DNA of 8,566 nucleotides from Candidatus Thiodiazotropha taylori (GCA_019100305.1 JAHRHW010000180.1:1-8566), one strand, 5' to 3'. Shown: positions 1 to 6,415, numbered from the stretch's first letter. The notes: a model not told the origin generated them from the sequence alone. Numbers and translations are program-made.

Positions 1-7
1 GGGTAGT

Positions 8-56
8 AAACAGGGGTGGGCTATCCTTAGCCCGATTAATCCGCGAACCCCTGTTT
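8..56. repeat. Nested inverted-repeat hairpin at the window edge
   Basis: AAACAGGGGT (8-17) is perfectly complementary to ACCCCTGTTT (47-56). Directly inside it GGGCTA (18-23) pairs with TAGCCC (28-33) around a TCCT loop, leaving 34-46 as a one-sided bulge. The structure lies downstream of the minus-strand lipoprotein gene. No long T run follows on either strand, so it looks more like a REP-type dispersed repeat or an mRNA-end stabiliser than a classical intrinsic terminator. Whether it recurs in the genome cannot be seen here. Confidence 0.55.
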
Positions 57-59
57 GAT

Positions 60-96
60 CAGCCCCACATCCGTCTGCTGAAGATGGATGAGGCTG
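60..96 (-). terminator. Weak hairpin just past the lipoprotein stop codon
   Basis: On the minus strand this hairpin begins 8 bases after the stop codon of the lipoprotein gene at 105. CAGCC (60-64) pairs with GGCTG (92-96) and CATCC (68-72) pairs with GGATG (86-90), with an asymmetric internal loop. There is no U tract after it. It could be a factor-dependent or processing-related 3' end, or simply part of the adjoining repeat. Confidence 0.22.
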
Positions 97-104
97 GATC
101 TGAA

Positions 105-599
105 CTATCTCAAGCGCACCGCAACGGTTTCGGTATCACAATCGGCGCCGTTGCAGGCCTCGATGATGATGTAGAGATCCTCGGGAAGGCTGTCGATCAA
201 CTCGTCCACGTCGTATTCGAAGTTGTCGTCGTCTTCGCAGACCATCTCCAGGTTGTTGTCGAACCAGCAATCCTCATCGTTGCGGTCGTCATGATCGCAG
301 CGACCGTACTCACCACACCAGACGTAGTAGAAACGGATGTCGTTGTCTTCGTCCAGGTTGCTGTTTACGCTGAGCCAGAAATAGGCGTTGTAGCCGCTGG
401 CGTTGTCGTCGTCGACTTCCCAGACCAGCTCGAACTCACCGTTGTTGATCGCCGAGTCGATGGTTACCCGACCATCTTCCAGCTCAGAGGAAGAGCCGTT
501 GACTCTGAACTCTTCGACCTCCACGTCATCGCCACCGTTACAGCCGGCAATCAGGAGTGTCGATGTGGCGAATAGGGCAAGAATAAGATTTTTGAGCAT
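105..599 (-). CDS. Small acidic Cys-rich lipoprotein, function unknown
   Basis: A 164-residue exported lipoprotein of no family that I recognise. It starts with a short basic and hydrophobic signal (MLKNLILALF) and a canonical lipobox LIAGC at residues 16-20, so Cys20 should be lipidated and the protein anchored in a membrane, probably the outer one. The mature part is strikingly rich in Asp and Glu, with clusters around 63-66, 83-87, 102-110 and 122-130. Six further cysteines (95, 101, 111, 121, 149, 154) could form three disulfides in the periplasm. The Asp/Asn-rich stretch at 102-110, between Cys101 and Cys111, resembles a divalent-metal-binding loop, but this is only a suggestion. The ATG is well supported by AAGGAGGG at 607-614, seven bases upstream. 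The gene appears monocistronic, with its own promoter candidate at 651-680. Confidence 0.8.
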   Translation of the reverse strand: MLKNLILALFATSTLLIAGCNGGDDVEVEEFRVNGSSSELEDGRVTIDSAINNGEFELVWEVDDDNASGYNAYFWLSVNSNLDEDNDIRFYYVWCGEYGRCDHDDRNDEDCWFDNNLEMVCEDDDNFEYDVDELIDSLPEDLYIIIEACNGADCDTETVAVRLR

Positions 600-650
600 A
601 ATGTGTCCCTCCTTCCATGGTTTGTAGTGACAAAAACAGTGTTATAGCAA

Positions 651-680
651 ACTATCCCATTCAGTGATTATGGGCGTCAA
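651..680 (-). promoter_or_regulatory. Candidate sigma70 promoter for the acidic lipoprotein
   Basis: On the minus strand TTGACG (675-680) matches the -35 consensus at five of six positions. An 18-base spacer follows, then GATAGT (651-656), which matches the -10 consensus at four of six. Another -10-like hexamer, TATAAC (641-646), lies downstream, but its spacing to this -35 is too long. The position 50-80 bases before the start codon fits the gene at 105-599. Confidence 0.45.
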
Positions 681-824
681 GGCGCATATTGTATCGATTT
701 GTAGCAGCAGTCCTTAAAATCACTTTCGAATTCGGTGACTTAGGTTTCATGATCTGTACAGCGGTCCTGACCCTGGTTGTGCCGTTCCCTGTTGCTGACC
801 GGCTGGCTCAATCCAGCTTGCCCG

Positions 825-1625
825 TTACACCATGAACAGCAGAATCAATCCGCCCAGTATGAAGCGGTAGATGACGAACGGCGTCATGCCGATGTTCTCG
901 ATGAAGCGCAGAAAGTAGTGGATACAGAGGTAGGCGGTGATGAAGGCCAGACCGGCGCCGAGGCTGATCGAGAGCCAGTCCACTTCTGCTTCGCTCTGCA
1001 GCAGATCGAGTCCCAGCAGTCCACCCGACATCAGGATGGTGGGGATGGAGATCAGAAAAGAGAAACGGGATGCGGCTTCACGGGTCAGTCCGAGGAACAG
1101 CCCGGCGGTCATGGTGGAGCCGGAGCGGGAGGTGCCCGGAATGATCGCCACGGCCTGGAACAGGCCGATCACCAGGGCATCGCTCCAGCGCAGGGAGTAC
1201 TCATCCCGGTGGCGTTTGCCGAACTGATCTGCCAGCAGCAGTAGCACGCCAAAACCGATGGTGGTGATGGCGATCACCAGTGGCGAGCGCAGATCGGTCT
1301 CCACCAGGGATTTCATCAACAATCCGAACAGCCCAACCGGAATGGTGGCGATGACGATCATCCAGCCGAGCCGGGACTCCTGGGAGCGGGCGGACGGGTT
1401 GACCCAGGAGTGGAAAAAATCCCGGGTTATGGCGATCACCTGGTGACGAAAATAGCCGATTACCGCTGCCAGGGTTCCCACATGCACCGCCACGTCGAAG
1501 GCCAGTCCCTGGTCGGTATAGCCGGCCACCCTGGGCGCCAGGATCAGATGGGCCGAACTGGAGATGGGCAGAAATTCGGTCAGCCCCTGAACCGCCGCCA
1601 GGATGATGATTTGTAGGAGTTCCAT
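825..1625 (-). CDS. uppP: Undecaprenyl-diphosphatase UppP (BacA family)
   Basis: An integral membrane phosphatase that converts undecaprenyl diphosphate to undecaprenyl phosphate, recycling the lipid carrier for peptidoglycan, O-antigen and other envelope polymers. Overproduction in this family gives bacitracin resistance. The 266-residue length is normal. The two family signatures are present: the (E/Q)xxxE motif as Q13-x3-E17 in QGLTEFLPISSSAHL, and PGTSRSGST at 163-171. Several long hydrophobic stretches fit a polytopic membrane protein. The first catalytic-motif residue is Gln rather than Glu, an accepted variant. The start at 1625 fits the usual N terminus, although no strong ribosome binding site is seen before it. 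galE ends 63 bases upstream on the same strand, so co-transcription is plausible. Confidence 0.96.
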   Translation of the reverse strand: MELLQIIILAAVQGLTEFLPISSSAHLILAPRVAGYTDQGLAFDVAVHVGTLAAVIGYFRHQVIAITRDFFHSWVNPSARSQESRLGWMIVIATIPVGLFGLLMKSLVETDLRSPLVIAITTIGFGVLLLLADQFGKRHRDEYSLRWSDALVIGLFQAVAIIPGTSRSGSTMTAGLFLGLTREAASRFSFLISIPTILMSGGLLGLDLLQSEAEVDWLSISLGAGLAFITAYLCIHYFLRFIENIGMTPFVIYRFILGGLILLFMV

Positions 1626-1688
1626 GTCGATCGATCCGGCTTGTCGACGCCTAGGGGCAACTGCCTGTTAACACCAATCGAACCGGCA

Positions 1689-2687
1689 CTAGTTGGACCA
1701 GGGATCGTTAAGCTGTTTCTGCTCCCAGGCCAGTGCGGAACTGGCGATCACGGAGAGATCGTCATATTTGGGTGACCAGCCCAGTACCTCACGCACCTTC
1801 TCGGCGCCGGCGACAAGCTCCGGCGGATCACCGGCGCGGCGTTCTGCCTCGATGATATTGAGCGGTGAACCGTGCGCCGCCTCCACCGATTTCAGCAGTT
1901 CCCGAACCGAGAAGCCGTGACCGTAACCGCAGTTGAGAATGGCAGATTCACCGCCGTTACGCAGATAGTCCAGAGCCTTGACGTGGGCGGTGGCCAGGTC
2001 CTCCACATGGATGTAGTCGCGCACCCCGGTACCGTCCGGTGTGGGGTAGTCGGTGCCGAAGATATAGACCGCATCCCGTTTGCCCACTGCGGCTTCGCAG
2101 GCGACCTTGGTCAACAGGGTGGCCTTGGGGGTGGACTGGCCGATTCGGCCCTCCAGATCGCAACCGGCCACATTGAAATAGCGCAGCGCGATGTAGTTCA
2201 TATCGGTGGCCTGTGACAGATCGTGCAGCATCATCTCCGACATCAGCTTGGAGGTGCCGTAGGGGTTGATCGGGCTGGTGGGGGTGTCCTCATAGGCAAC
2301 CCCTTTCTCGGGAATGCCGTAGACCGCTGCGGTGGAGGAGAAGACAAAATTCTTCACCCCGGCTTCGGCGCAGCACTGCAGCAGACTGCGGGTGTTGCAG
2401 GTGTTGTTGGCGTAGTACTTGAGGGGATTCTCAACCGACTCCGGCACGATGGTGTGGGCGGCGAAGTGCATCACCGTATCGATCTCATGCTCCTCCAGGA
2501 TACGGCTGACCAGTTCCCGGTCGCCGGTATCCCCCACCACCAGATCGCCATACAGGACTGCCTGGCGGAAACCGGTGCAGAGGTTGTCCAGGGTTACCAG
2601 CCGTTCGCCCGCTTCGCCAAGCTGACGCGCGGTGTGACTGCCAATGTAGCCGGCGCCGCCGGTAACCAGAATTCCTTTTTTCGACAT
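1689..2687 (-). CDS. galE: UDP-glucose 4-epimerase GalE
   Basis: Interconverts UDP-glucose and UDP-galactose with bound NAD, supplying galactose for surface polysaccharides and connecting to the Leloir pathway. The 332-residue protein is a short-chain dehydrogenase/reductase of the extended type. The Rossmann motif GGAGYIG is at 10-16, Asp34 is positioned to bind the adenosine ribose, the catalytic Ser/Thr segment SST is at 117-119, and the catalytic pair YGTSK gives Tyr143 and Lys147. I chose the ATG at 2687 because GGGGA lies seven bases upstream and family members begin just before the glycine motif. A GTG at 2726 would add 13 residues with no family support. uppP follows downstream on the same strand, and both genes serve envelope synthesis. 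Confidence 0.96.
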   Translation of the reverse strand: MSKKGILVTGGAGYIGSHTARQLGEAGERLVTLDNLCTGFRQAVLYGDLVVGDTGDRELVSRILEEHEIDTVMHFAAHTIVPESVENPLKYYANNTCNTRSLLQCCAEAGVKNFVFSSTAAVYGIPEKGVAYEDTPTSPINPYGTSKLMSEMMLHDLSQATDMNYIALRYFNVAGCDLEGRIGQSTPKATLLTKVACEAAVGKRDAVYIFGTDYPTPDGTGVRDYIHVEDLATAHVKALDYLRNGGESAILNCGYGHGFSVRELLKSVEAAHGSPLNIIEAERRAGDPPELVAGAEKVREVLGWSPKYDDLSVIASSALAWEQKQLNDPWSN

Positions 2688-2694
2688 CAATGAT

Positions 2695-2699
2695 TCCCC
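2695..2699 (-). promoter_or_regulatory. Ribosome binding site that fixes the galE start
   Basis: GGGGA on the minus strand sits seven bases before the ATG at 2685-2687. It favours this start over the in-frame GTG at 2724-2726. A second ATG at 2699-2701 is out of frame. Confidence 0.6.
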
Positions 2700-2907
2700 A
2701 TGTTCGAGTGGTGTTCTGCCAGTCACAAATCCGATGACATCAACAACCTGTAGCGTCGTTTGGTGTCATTGCGTGTGGGCAGTTTTTTGTTAGGGTACAT
2801 GATAACGATGGATGGCGCGTGAGTCATGCCCAGTTTGGGGGATGGGTGGATCCACTCGTTATTGGCCTCTTGTCGGAAAGTCCCTGTTTTGCCCTCCTGG
2901 GCGAGTC

Positions 2908-2934
2908 ACTTTTCTTTCTCGCCAAAAGAAAAGT
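2908..2934. repeat. A/T-rich perfect hairpin, probable dispersed repeat
   Basis: ACTTTTCTTT (2908-2917) and AAAGAAAAGT (2925-2934) form a perfect 10-bp stem around the loop CTCGCCA. The sequence around it, continuing into a second AAAAGAAAC stretch at 2939-2947, resembles a repeat often seen between proteobacterial genes and often mis-annotated as small proteins. That resemblance is from memory. Confidence 0.6.
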
Positions 2935-2989
2935 AACCAAAAGAAACGGCGTTGTACGATACACACACATCGGGTCCGCTGCGATGCTC

Positions 2990-3055
2990 GGCAAAAACCG
3001 GCGTGCCTGAAACTCGCTGCGCTCAAACAGTCAGGCCCGCCGATCGGTTTTTGCC
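2990..3055. repeat. Long nested hairpin, probable dispersed repeat
   Basis: GGCAAAAACCG (2990-3000) pairs perfectly with CGGTTTTTGCC (3045-3055). Inside, GCCTGA (3005-3010) pairs with TCAGGC (3031-3036), enclosing a 20-base loop with the phrase CTCGCTGCGCTCAAAC. Outer and inner stems are separated by small internal loops. The structure appears to continue the dispersed repeat begun at the 2908 hairpin. Confidence 0.6.
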
Positions 3056-3138
3056 TGCGCTTCTCGCTCGTGCCGGAACGGGATTAAGAGGCGGTGGATT
3101 CTGGCTTGGGAGCCTGTGGAGGTTTGTGTTGTTATAGT

Positions 3139-3158
3139 CCGCAAATGAACGCAAATAA
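3139..3158 (+). repeat. Two tandem 10-nt units, plus orientation
   Basis: CCGCAAATGA is followed directly by ACGCAAATAA. Both fit the unit MCGCAAATRA. Related but more diverged units occur in the opposite orientation at 3224-3263 and once at 3374-3383. Confidence 0.5.
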
Positions 3159-3185
3159 GAGGCACAAATTGTAGTAGCGTTTTTT

Positions 3186-3301
3186 GGGTTGGATTGGCGC
3201 CTTACAGTGAGTTGCGCTAGGAGCATTTTGCGGCCATCGGCGGTGATTGGCGTCCATTAGCGGCTTGTTTTATTCTTATTTTTTACACGTTAGGGCCACA
3301 C
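3186..3301. repeat. Diverged direct repeat, copy A, with four 10-nt units
   Basis: This copy aligns with 3336-3421. CTTACAGTGA (3201-3210), GAGCA and GCGGCC blocks are shared at an offset of exactly 150 bases up to 3233. A TTTACAC...GGGCC block then aligns at an offset of 120. The 30-base difference is an array read on the minus strand as CCGCTAATGG, ACGCCAATCA, CCGCCGATGG and CCGCAAAATG (3263 down to 3224). Copy B holds one such unit. Confidence 0.65.
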
Positions 3302-3335
3302 ACAGGTGTAGGGTGAGGCCATGCTCCACCAAATA

Positions 3336-3421
3336 GGGTTGAGATGACGTCTTACAGTGATATGCACTAAGAGCAATTCGCGGCCTATTTAATTCTCATT
3401 GTTTACACATTTGGGCCGCAC
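3336..3421. repeat. Diverged direct repeat, copy B, with one 10-nt unit
   Basis: The second copy of the 3186-3301 repeat in the same orientation, ending 22 bases beyond the tatD stop codon at 3444. It shares GGGTTG at its start, CTTACAGTGA (3351-3360), GCGGCC (3380-3385) and TTTACAC (3402-3408). It has a single unit, CCGCGAATTG, on the minus strand (3374-3383) where copy A has four. Confidence 0.65.
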
Positions 3422-3443
3422 AACTGCACTGGGACAAGCTCTG

Positions 3444-4220
3444 TTACTGGAGCCTGAACAGCTGCTGGGTATTGAGCCGGGTTTGCGCAGCGATCTCTTC
3501 GACGGGCTGTCTGCGCAGTTGACTGAACAGTTCGAGTATCAGCGGCAGATAGGCGGGCTCGTTGCGTTCACCGCGATGCTGGGTGTCCGGCTGATCCGGT
3601 GAGTCGGTCTCGATCAGCAGTGACTCCAGGGGCAAGGATGCCACCAGATGTCTCAGACGTTTTGCCCGTTCATAGGTTACCGGTCCGCCGAAGCTGAGAT
3701 AGAACCCCATCTCGATCAGTCGATGGGCCTGTTGCTCACTGCCCGAGTAGCTGTGCAGCATGCCGCGAAGGCCTGGGAAACGTCGCAGGGTGTTGATCAC
3801 CTCCTCCACGGAGCGGCGGGCGTGGATGATTACCGGCAGGTCGTATCGGCCGGCCAGTTCGAGTTGGGCTTCGAACAGCTGTTGCTGCCGTTCGGGTTGG
3901 GGATCCTCGATGTAGAAATCGAGTCCGCATTCGCCTACCGCCACCGGCTGTTCGGCGGCCAGCCACTCACCCAGTTGATCGATATGTTCATCCTGATGAT
4001 CGAACAGGAACATCGGATGCAGACCGTAGCTGGGATGGAGTCCCGGGTGGTCCAGGCAGAGCTGTCTGATTCGCGGCCACCAGGCTGCTTTGATTGCCGG
4101 AATGATCTGTTGTGTTACCCCGGCCAGCTCGGCGCGGCTCAGGGCTTGCTGCCGATCGACATCGAAACTGGCGTCGTCGAAGTGGCTGTGGGCGTCGATC
4201 AGCTGCGGGTGAAGACCCAT
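3444..4220 (-). CDS. yjjV: TatD-family metal-dependent hydrolase, YjjV-like
   Basis: A 258-residue amidohydrolase-fold protein of the TatD family, whose members are metal-dependent deoxyribonucleases. It resembles E. coli YjjV more than TatD or YcfH by length and by the phrases GLHP (66-69) and RYDLPVIIHARR (125-136). Metal ligands expected for the family are visible: His11 and His13 in DAHSH, Glu97 in GECGLD, His133, His156 in LHSYSG, and Asp206 in ETDSP. The start overlaps the end of yaaA by 22 bases, and GAAGGA at 4227-4232 lies six bases before the ATG, so the two genes should be co-translated from one message. Cytoplasmic DNA processing or repair is the likely role, but the substrate of YjjV-type members is not settled. 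The assignment within the TatD family is less certain than the family itself. Confidence 0.9.
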   Translation of the reverse strand: MGLHPQLIDAHSHFDDASFDVDRQQALSRAELAGVTQQIIPAIKAAWWPRIRQLCLDHPGLHPSYGLHPMFLFDHQDEHIDQLGEWLAAEQPVAVGECGLDFYIEDPQPERQQQLFEAQLELAGRYDLPVIIHARRSVEEVINTLRRFPGLRGMLHSYSGSEQQAHRLIEMGFYLSFGGPVTYERAKRLRHLVASLPLESLLIETDSPDQPDTQHRGERNEPAYLPLILELFSQLRRQPVEEIAAQTRLNTQQLFRLQ

Positions 4221-4966
4221 TGATCGTCCTTCGACAGCTTTTTGTTGAAGCGGTAGCCATCCACATCGAATCCCTTGATATCCTCCGGATCACTGAGTTG
4301 GTTGTCGATGATGTAGCGGCTCATCAGCCCGCGGGCCTTTTTGGCAAATACCCCGATCATGCGGTAGCTGCCGTTCTTTCGCTCTTTGAACTGGGGGGTG
4401 ATGATGCGGCCTTTGACAAGCTTCGGTTTGATCGATTTGAAATACTCGTTGGAAGCCAGATTGACCAGGATGTCATCCCCCTGGGCCTTCAAATCCTTGT
4501 TGATCGACTGGGTGATCTGCTCGCCCCAGAAGGCGTAGAGATCCTTACCCTGCTCATTCGGCAGCTTGGTGCCCATCTCCAACCGATAGGGCTGCATCAG
4601 GTCGAGGGGTTTCAGCACCCCGTAGAGGCCTGAAAGGATGCGCAGATGGCGCTGGGCGAACTCGAAACCCGATTCATCCAGGGTCTCGGCATCGAGACCG
4701 GTGTAGACATCCCCCTTCATCGCCAGCGCCGCCTGTTTGGCGTTCTTCATGTTGAAGGGGGTCTTCCAGTCATGGTACCGGTCGAAGTTGAGCTCCGAGA
4801 GCTTGATGCTCAGATTCATCAGTTCTGCCAGATCCAGGGCCGAGTAGTTGCGTAGATTGTCGATCAGCGCTTTTGACTGTTTGAGGAAACGGGGCTTGGT
4901 GTGGGTTTTGGTGACCGGTGGTGTCTCGTAATCAAGGGTTTTGGCGGGTGAAATAGCAATCAACAT
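4199..4966 (-). CDS. yaaA: Peroxide stress resistance protein YaaA
   Basis: A 255-residue cytoplasmic protein of the YaaA/UPF0246 family. In E. coli, YaaA belongs to the OxyR response and lowers unincorporated iron, limiting hydroxyl-radical damage to DNA and protein; DNA binding has also been reported. Family signatures include the N terminus MLIAISPAKTLDYETP (1-16), SGLYGVLKPLDLMQPYRLEMG (112-132, central LYGVLKPLDL), NLASNEYFKSI (169-179) and FAKKARGLMSRYI (207-219). Length is normal. A weak AGAGA lies seven bases before the ATG. The gene is first in a minus-strand pair with the tatD gene and is divergent from the xthA operon, a setting that fits a shared oxidative-damage role. No OxyR-type operator is evident upstream. 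Confidence 0.95.
   Translation of the reverse strand: MLIAISPAKTLDYETPPVTKTHTKPRFLKQSKALIDNLRNYSALDLAELMNLSIKLSELNFDRYHDWKTPFNMKNAKQAALAMKGDVYTGLDAETLDESGFEFAQRHLRILSGLYGVLKPLDLMQPYRLEMGTKLPNEQGKDLYAFWGEQITQSINKDLKAQGDDILVNLASNEYFKSIKPKLVKGRIITPQFKERKNGSYRMIGVFAKKARGLMSRYIIDNQLSDPEDIKGFDVDGYRFNKKLSKDDQWVFTRS
4227..4232 (-). promoter_or_regulatory. Ribosome binding site for the tatD gene inside yaaA
   Basis: GAAGGA on the minus strand lies six bases before the ATG at 4218-4220, within the last codons of yaaA. It supports the 22-base overlap as genuine rather than a start-call error. Confidence 0.65.
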
Positions 4967-5064
4967 CTCTGAATCTCTTTAAGCTGCTCGGGTTCCAGTC
5001 GGCTGGTTTGGATAACCTCTCAATCATCACCATACACTGGGGGAAATACAACCGTTTCTGAGCA

Positions 5065-5091
5065 GGTTTATTGTCCACTGGCAGATAAACC
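5065..5091. promoter_or_regulatory. Imperfect palindrome between divergent operons, possible operator
   Basis: GGTTTAT (5065-5071) and ATAAACC (5085-5091) are perfect inverted repeats flanking a centre that includes CCACTGG (5075-5081). Ten of 13 arm positions pair. The site lies about 100 bases before yaaA and 65 before the plus-strand operon, where a shared regulator could act. The pattern does not match the four-element OxyR site. A chance palindrome is possible. Confidence 0.35.
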
Positions 5092-5156
5092 CAGATCAAA
5101 CATGCGGCTTAATATCACCTACGGCCCATGTTAGGCTTCGCTCTCTTTTCTGCCGA

Positions 5157-5477
5157 ATGGCTCATACTATGACACTGAAAAAACAAGATCTGCTCGGACG
5201 ACTGCTGCAACTGGCGCAGGATCTGTATGCGGAAACTGCAGAGCTCTCGGAAACCGAGGGTGAGCTGCAGCTTTGGTATAACCGGGGTTATGCTGACGGC
5301 ATGACCCGTCAGATCAGCGATCTGGGTTATGCCAGCCAGGTGGCTGAGGCTCTGGGTTCGGTGGGAGAGGCCATCAGCGAGGAGCAGCACTTCCTGCCCT
5401 GGGGCAAGGCCTATCGGCATGGCTTCGAGGTGGGCGAGCGGGAGACAATTGAGGTTCTGGGGGAGAAAAACGGGTGA
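5157..5477 (+). CDS. Small conserved-looking hypothetical protein upstream of xthA
   Basis: A 106-residue soluble protein that I cannot assign to a family. It has no signal peptide or membrane segment. The N-terminal third (residues 5-40) is Leu- and Glu-rich and probably helical. Two related short motifs stand out: WYNRGYADGMTRQI (about 40-53) and WGKAYRHGFEVGERET (about 82-97), both of the form aromatic-x2-[GA]Y-x2-G[FM], suggesting an internal duplication. Its stop overlaps the GTG start of xthA by four bases (GTGA), so the two are translationally coupled. An ATG at 5169 is an alternative start; neither ATG has a clear ribosome binding site. The coupling and the codon pattern, similar to that of xthA, argue that it is real. 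A role near DNA repair is only an inference from position. Confidence 0.72.
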   Translation: MAHTMTLKKQDLLGRLLQLAQDLYAETAELSETEGELQLWYNRGYADGMTRQISDLGYASQVAEALGSVGEAISEEQHFLPWGKAYRHGFEVGERETIEVLGEKNG

Positions 5478-6289
5478 AGATCGTCTCATTCAATACCAAC
5501 GGTATTCGTGCCAGAGAGCACCAACTGACGCAACTGAAGGCCGAATACGATCCGGATGTGATCGGGATTCAGGAGTCCAAGGTTCAGGATGCGGATTTTC
5601 CCCATGGGATGATCGATGCGCTCGACTACCAGGCGGCCTATCACGGCCAGAAGACCCACTACGGGGTGGCGCTGCTCTCCAAGTCAGCTCCCCTGGAGGT
5701 CAGCAAGGGGTTCCCCGATGATGAAGAGGATGCGCAGCGGCGCATGATCATCGGCCGTTACCAGTCACCCAAGGGGCAGGATTTCACCCTGCTCAACGGT
5801 TATTTTCCCCAGGGGGAGAGCCGCGACCATGAGGTGAAGTTTCCGGCCAAGCGGAAGTTTTACGCCGACCTGCTCGACTATCTGAACAACCAGCACGCCC
5901 CATCCGAGCCGCTGATGGTGATCGGTGATATGAATGTGGCGCCACTGGATCTGGATATCGGCATCGGACCCGACAATGCCAAGCGCTGGCTGAAGACCGG
6001 CAAGTGCAGCTTTCTGCCGGAAGAGCGTGAATGGTTACAGGCGCTACTGGACTGGGGGCTGGTGGACAGCTATCGCCAACTCAAACCGGAAGTGGATGAC
6101 CGCTTCAGCTGGTTCGACTACCGCAGCCGTGGATTCGACCGGGAACCCAAGCGCGGTTTGCGTATCGACCTGATGCTGGTGACCCAACCCCTGATGGAAT
6201 GTTGTACCGATGTGGGCATCGCCTACGACATCCGCGGGATGGAGAAACCCTCCGACCACTGTCCGGTGTGGGCCGAGTTCGATTATTAG
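5474..6289 (+). CDS. xthA: Exodeoxyribonuclease III
   Basis: AP endonuclease and 3'-5' exonuclease of base-excision repair. It cuts 5' of abasic sites and removes 3'-blocking groups left by oxidative damage. The 271-residue protein aligns along its length with E. coli ExoIII (268 residues). The catalytic residues are all present: Asn7, Glu34 in IGIQESK, Tyr110 in NGYFPQGESRD, Asp152 and Asn154 in IGDMNVAPLDLDIG, Asp232 in RGLRIDLM and His262 in EKPSDHCP. The start is GTG, with GGGAG eight bases before it inside the upstream gene, whose stop it overlaps by four bases. The stop codon TAG (6287-6289) straddles the left boundary of a mobile element, whose first base supplies the G. Before the insertion the stop would also have read TAG. 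Confidence 0.97.
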   Translation: MKIVSFNTNGIRAREHQLTQLKAEYDPDVIGIQESKVQDADFPHGMIDALDYQAAYHGQKTHYGVALLSKSAPLEVSKGFPDDEEDAQRRMIIGRYQSPKGQDFTLLNGYFPQGESRDHEVKFPAKRKFYADLLDYLNNQHAPSEPLMVIGDMNVAPLDLDIGIGPDNAKRWLKTGKCSFLPEEREWLQALLDWGLVDSYRQLKPEVDDRFSWFDYRSRGFDREPKRGLRIDLMLVTQPLMECCTDVGIAYDIRGMEKPSDHCPVWAEFDY

Positions 6290-6320
6290 TGCTCCTTCGA
6301 CATGATATTGCCGGGTTCAG
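6287..6320 (+). repeat. Left terminal inverted repeat including flanking TA
   Basis: Starts TAGTGCTCCTTCGACATG and ends CCGGGTTCAG. It matches the reverse complement of 6520-6553 at 32 of 34 positions. The two differences are G at 6299 and 6310 against T at 6541 and 6530, which would pair as G-U in a plus-strand transcript. The xthA stop codon covers its first three bases. Confidence 0.85.
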
Positions 6321-6415
6321 TTGGTCTGTCAGCGTTCAGGGCTAGGCGTGCCTCGCAGCGAATGACGGCCCCCTTTGCAAGAGGTGCAACAACGCCCTGG
6401 ACGCTGACAGACCAA
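6321..6415. repeat. Internal arm 1 of the element (22-bp inverted repeat)
   Basis: TTGGTCTGTCAGCG (from 6321) pairs with CGCTGACAGACCAA (to 6415). The full arms 6321-6342 and 6394-6415 match at 21 of 22, the exception being T6336 opposite G6400. The arm encloses a 51-base loop and begins at the base after the left terminal repeat. Confidence 0.8.

Larger units (their letters stand above)
2688..3443. other. Repeat-rich intergenic region without a credible gene
   Basis: This 756-base stretch lies between the 3' end of the tatD gene and the 5' end of galE. All open frames in it are short, overlap one another on both strands and run through inverted repeats, and none has a convincing ribosome binding site or family resemblance. 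It contains a perfect palindrome GTGGATCCAC (2846-2855), two long hairpins (2908-2934 and 2990-3055), a 10-nt unit array and a diverged direct repeat, described separately. The galE promoter must lie near its left end, but no hexamer pair there is convincing. From memory, the hairpin sequences resemble short repeats widely scattered in proteobacterial intergenic DNA. Confidence 0.7.

Noticed and set aside
84..575. A 163-codon plus-strand frame opposite the acidic lipoprotein
   Set aside because: It is the antisense of the Asp/Glu-rich codons (GTC-rich, hence Val-rich). The minus frame has a signal peptide, lipobox and strong ribosome binding site.
777..1244. Plus-strand frame across uppP
   Set aside because: A shadow of a clearly recognisable UppP on the other strand; no family resemblance.
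1575..1587. Gln instead of Glu in the UppP catalytic motif as a possible inactive enzyme
   Set aside because: The family motif is (E/Q)xxxE, so Gln13 is a normal variant.
2812..3226. Several overlapping 60-90 codon frames on both strands
   Set aside because: They run through inverted repeats and overlap each other. The peptide phrases are those of repeat-derived spurious proteins.
3139..3383. Short repeated units suggestive of a CRISPR
   Set aside because: The units are 10 bases long, directly adjacent without spacers and occur in both orientations; no cas genes are present.
3648..4633. Long plus-strand frames opposite the tatD gene and yaaA
   Set aside because: The minus-strand proteins carry full family motifs; the plus frames do not.
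4967..5156. OxyR binding site between the divergent operons
   Set aside because: No set of four correctly spaced ATAG/CTAT-like elements is present.
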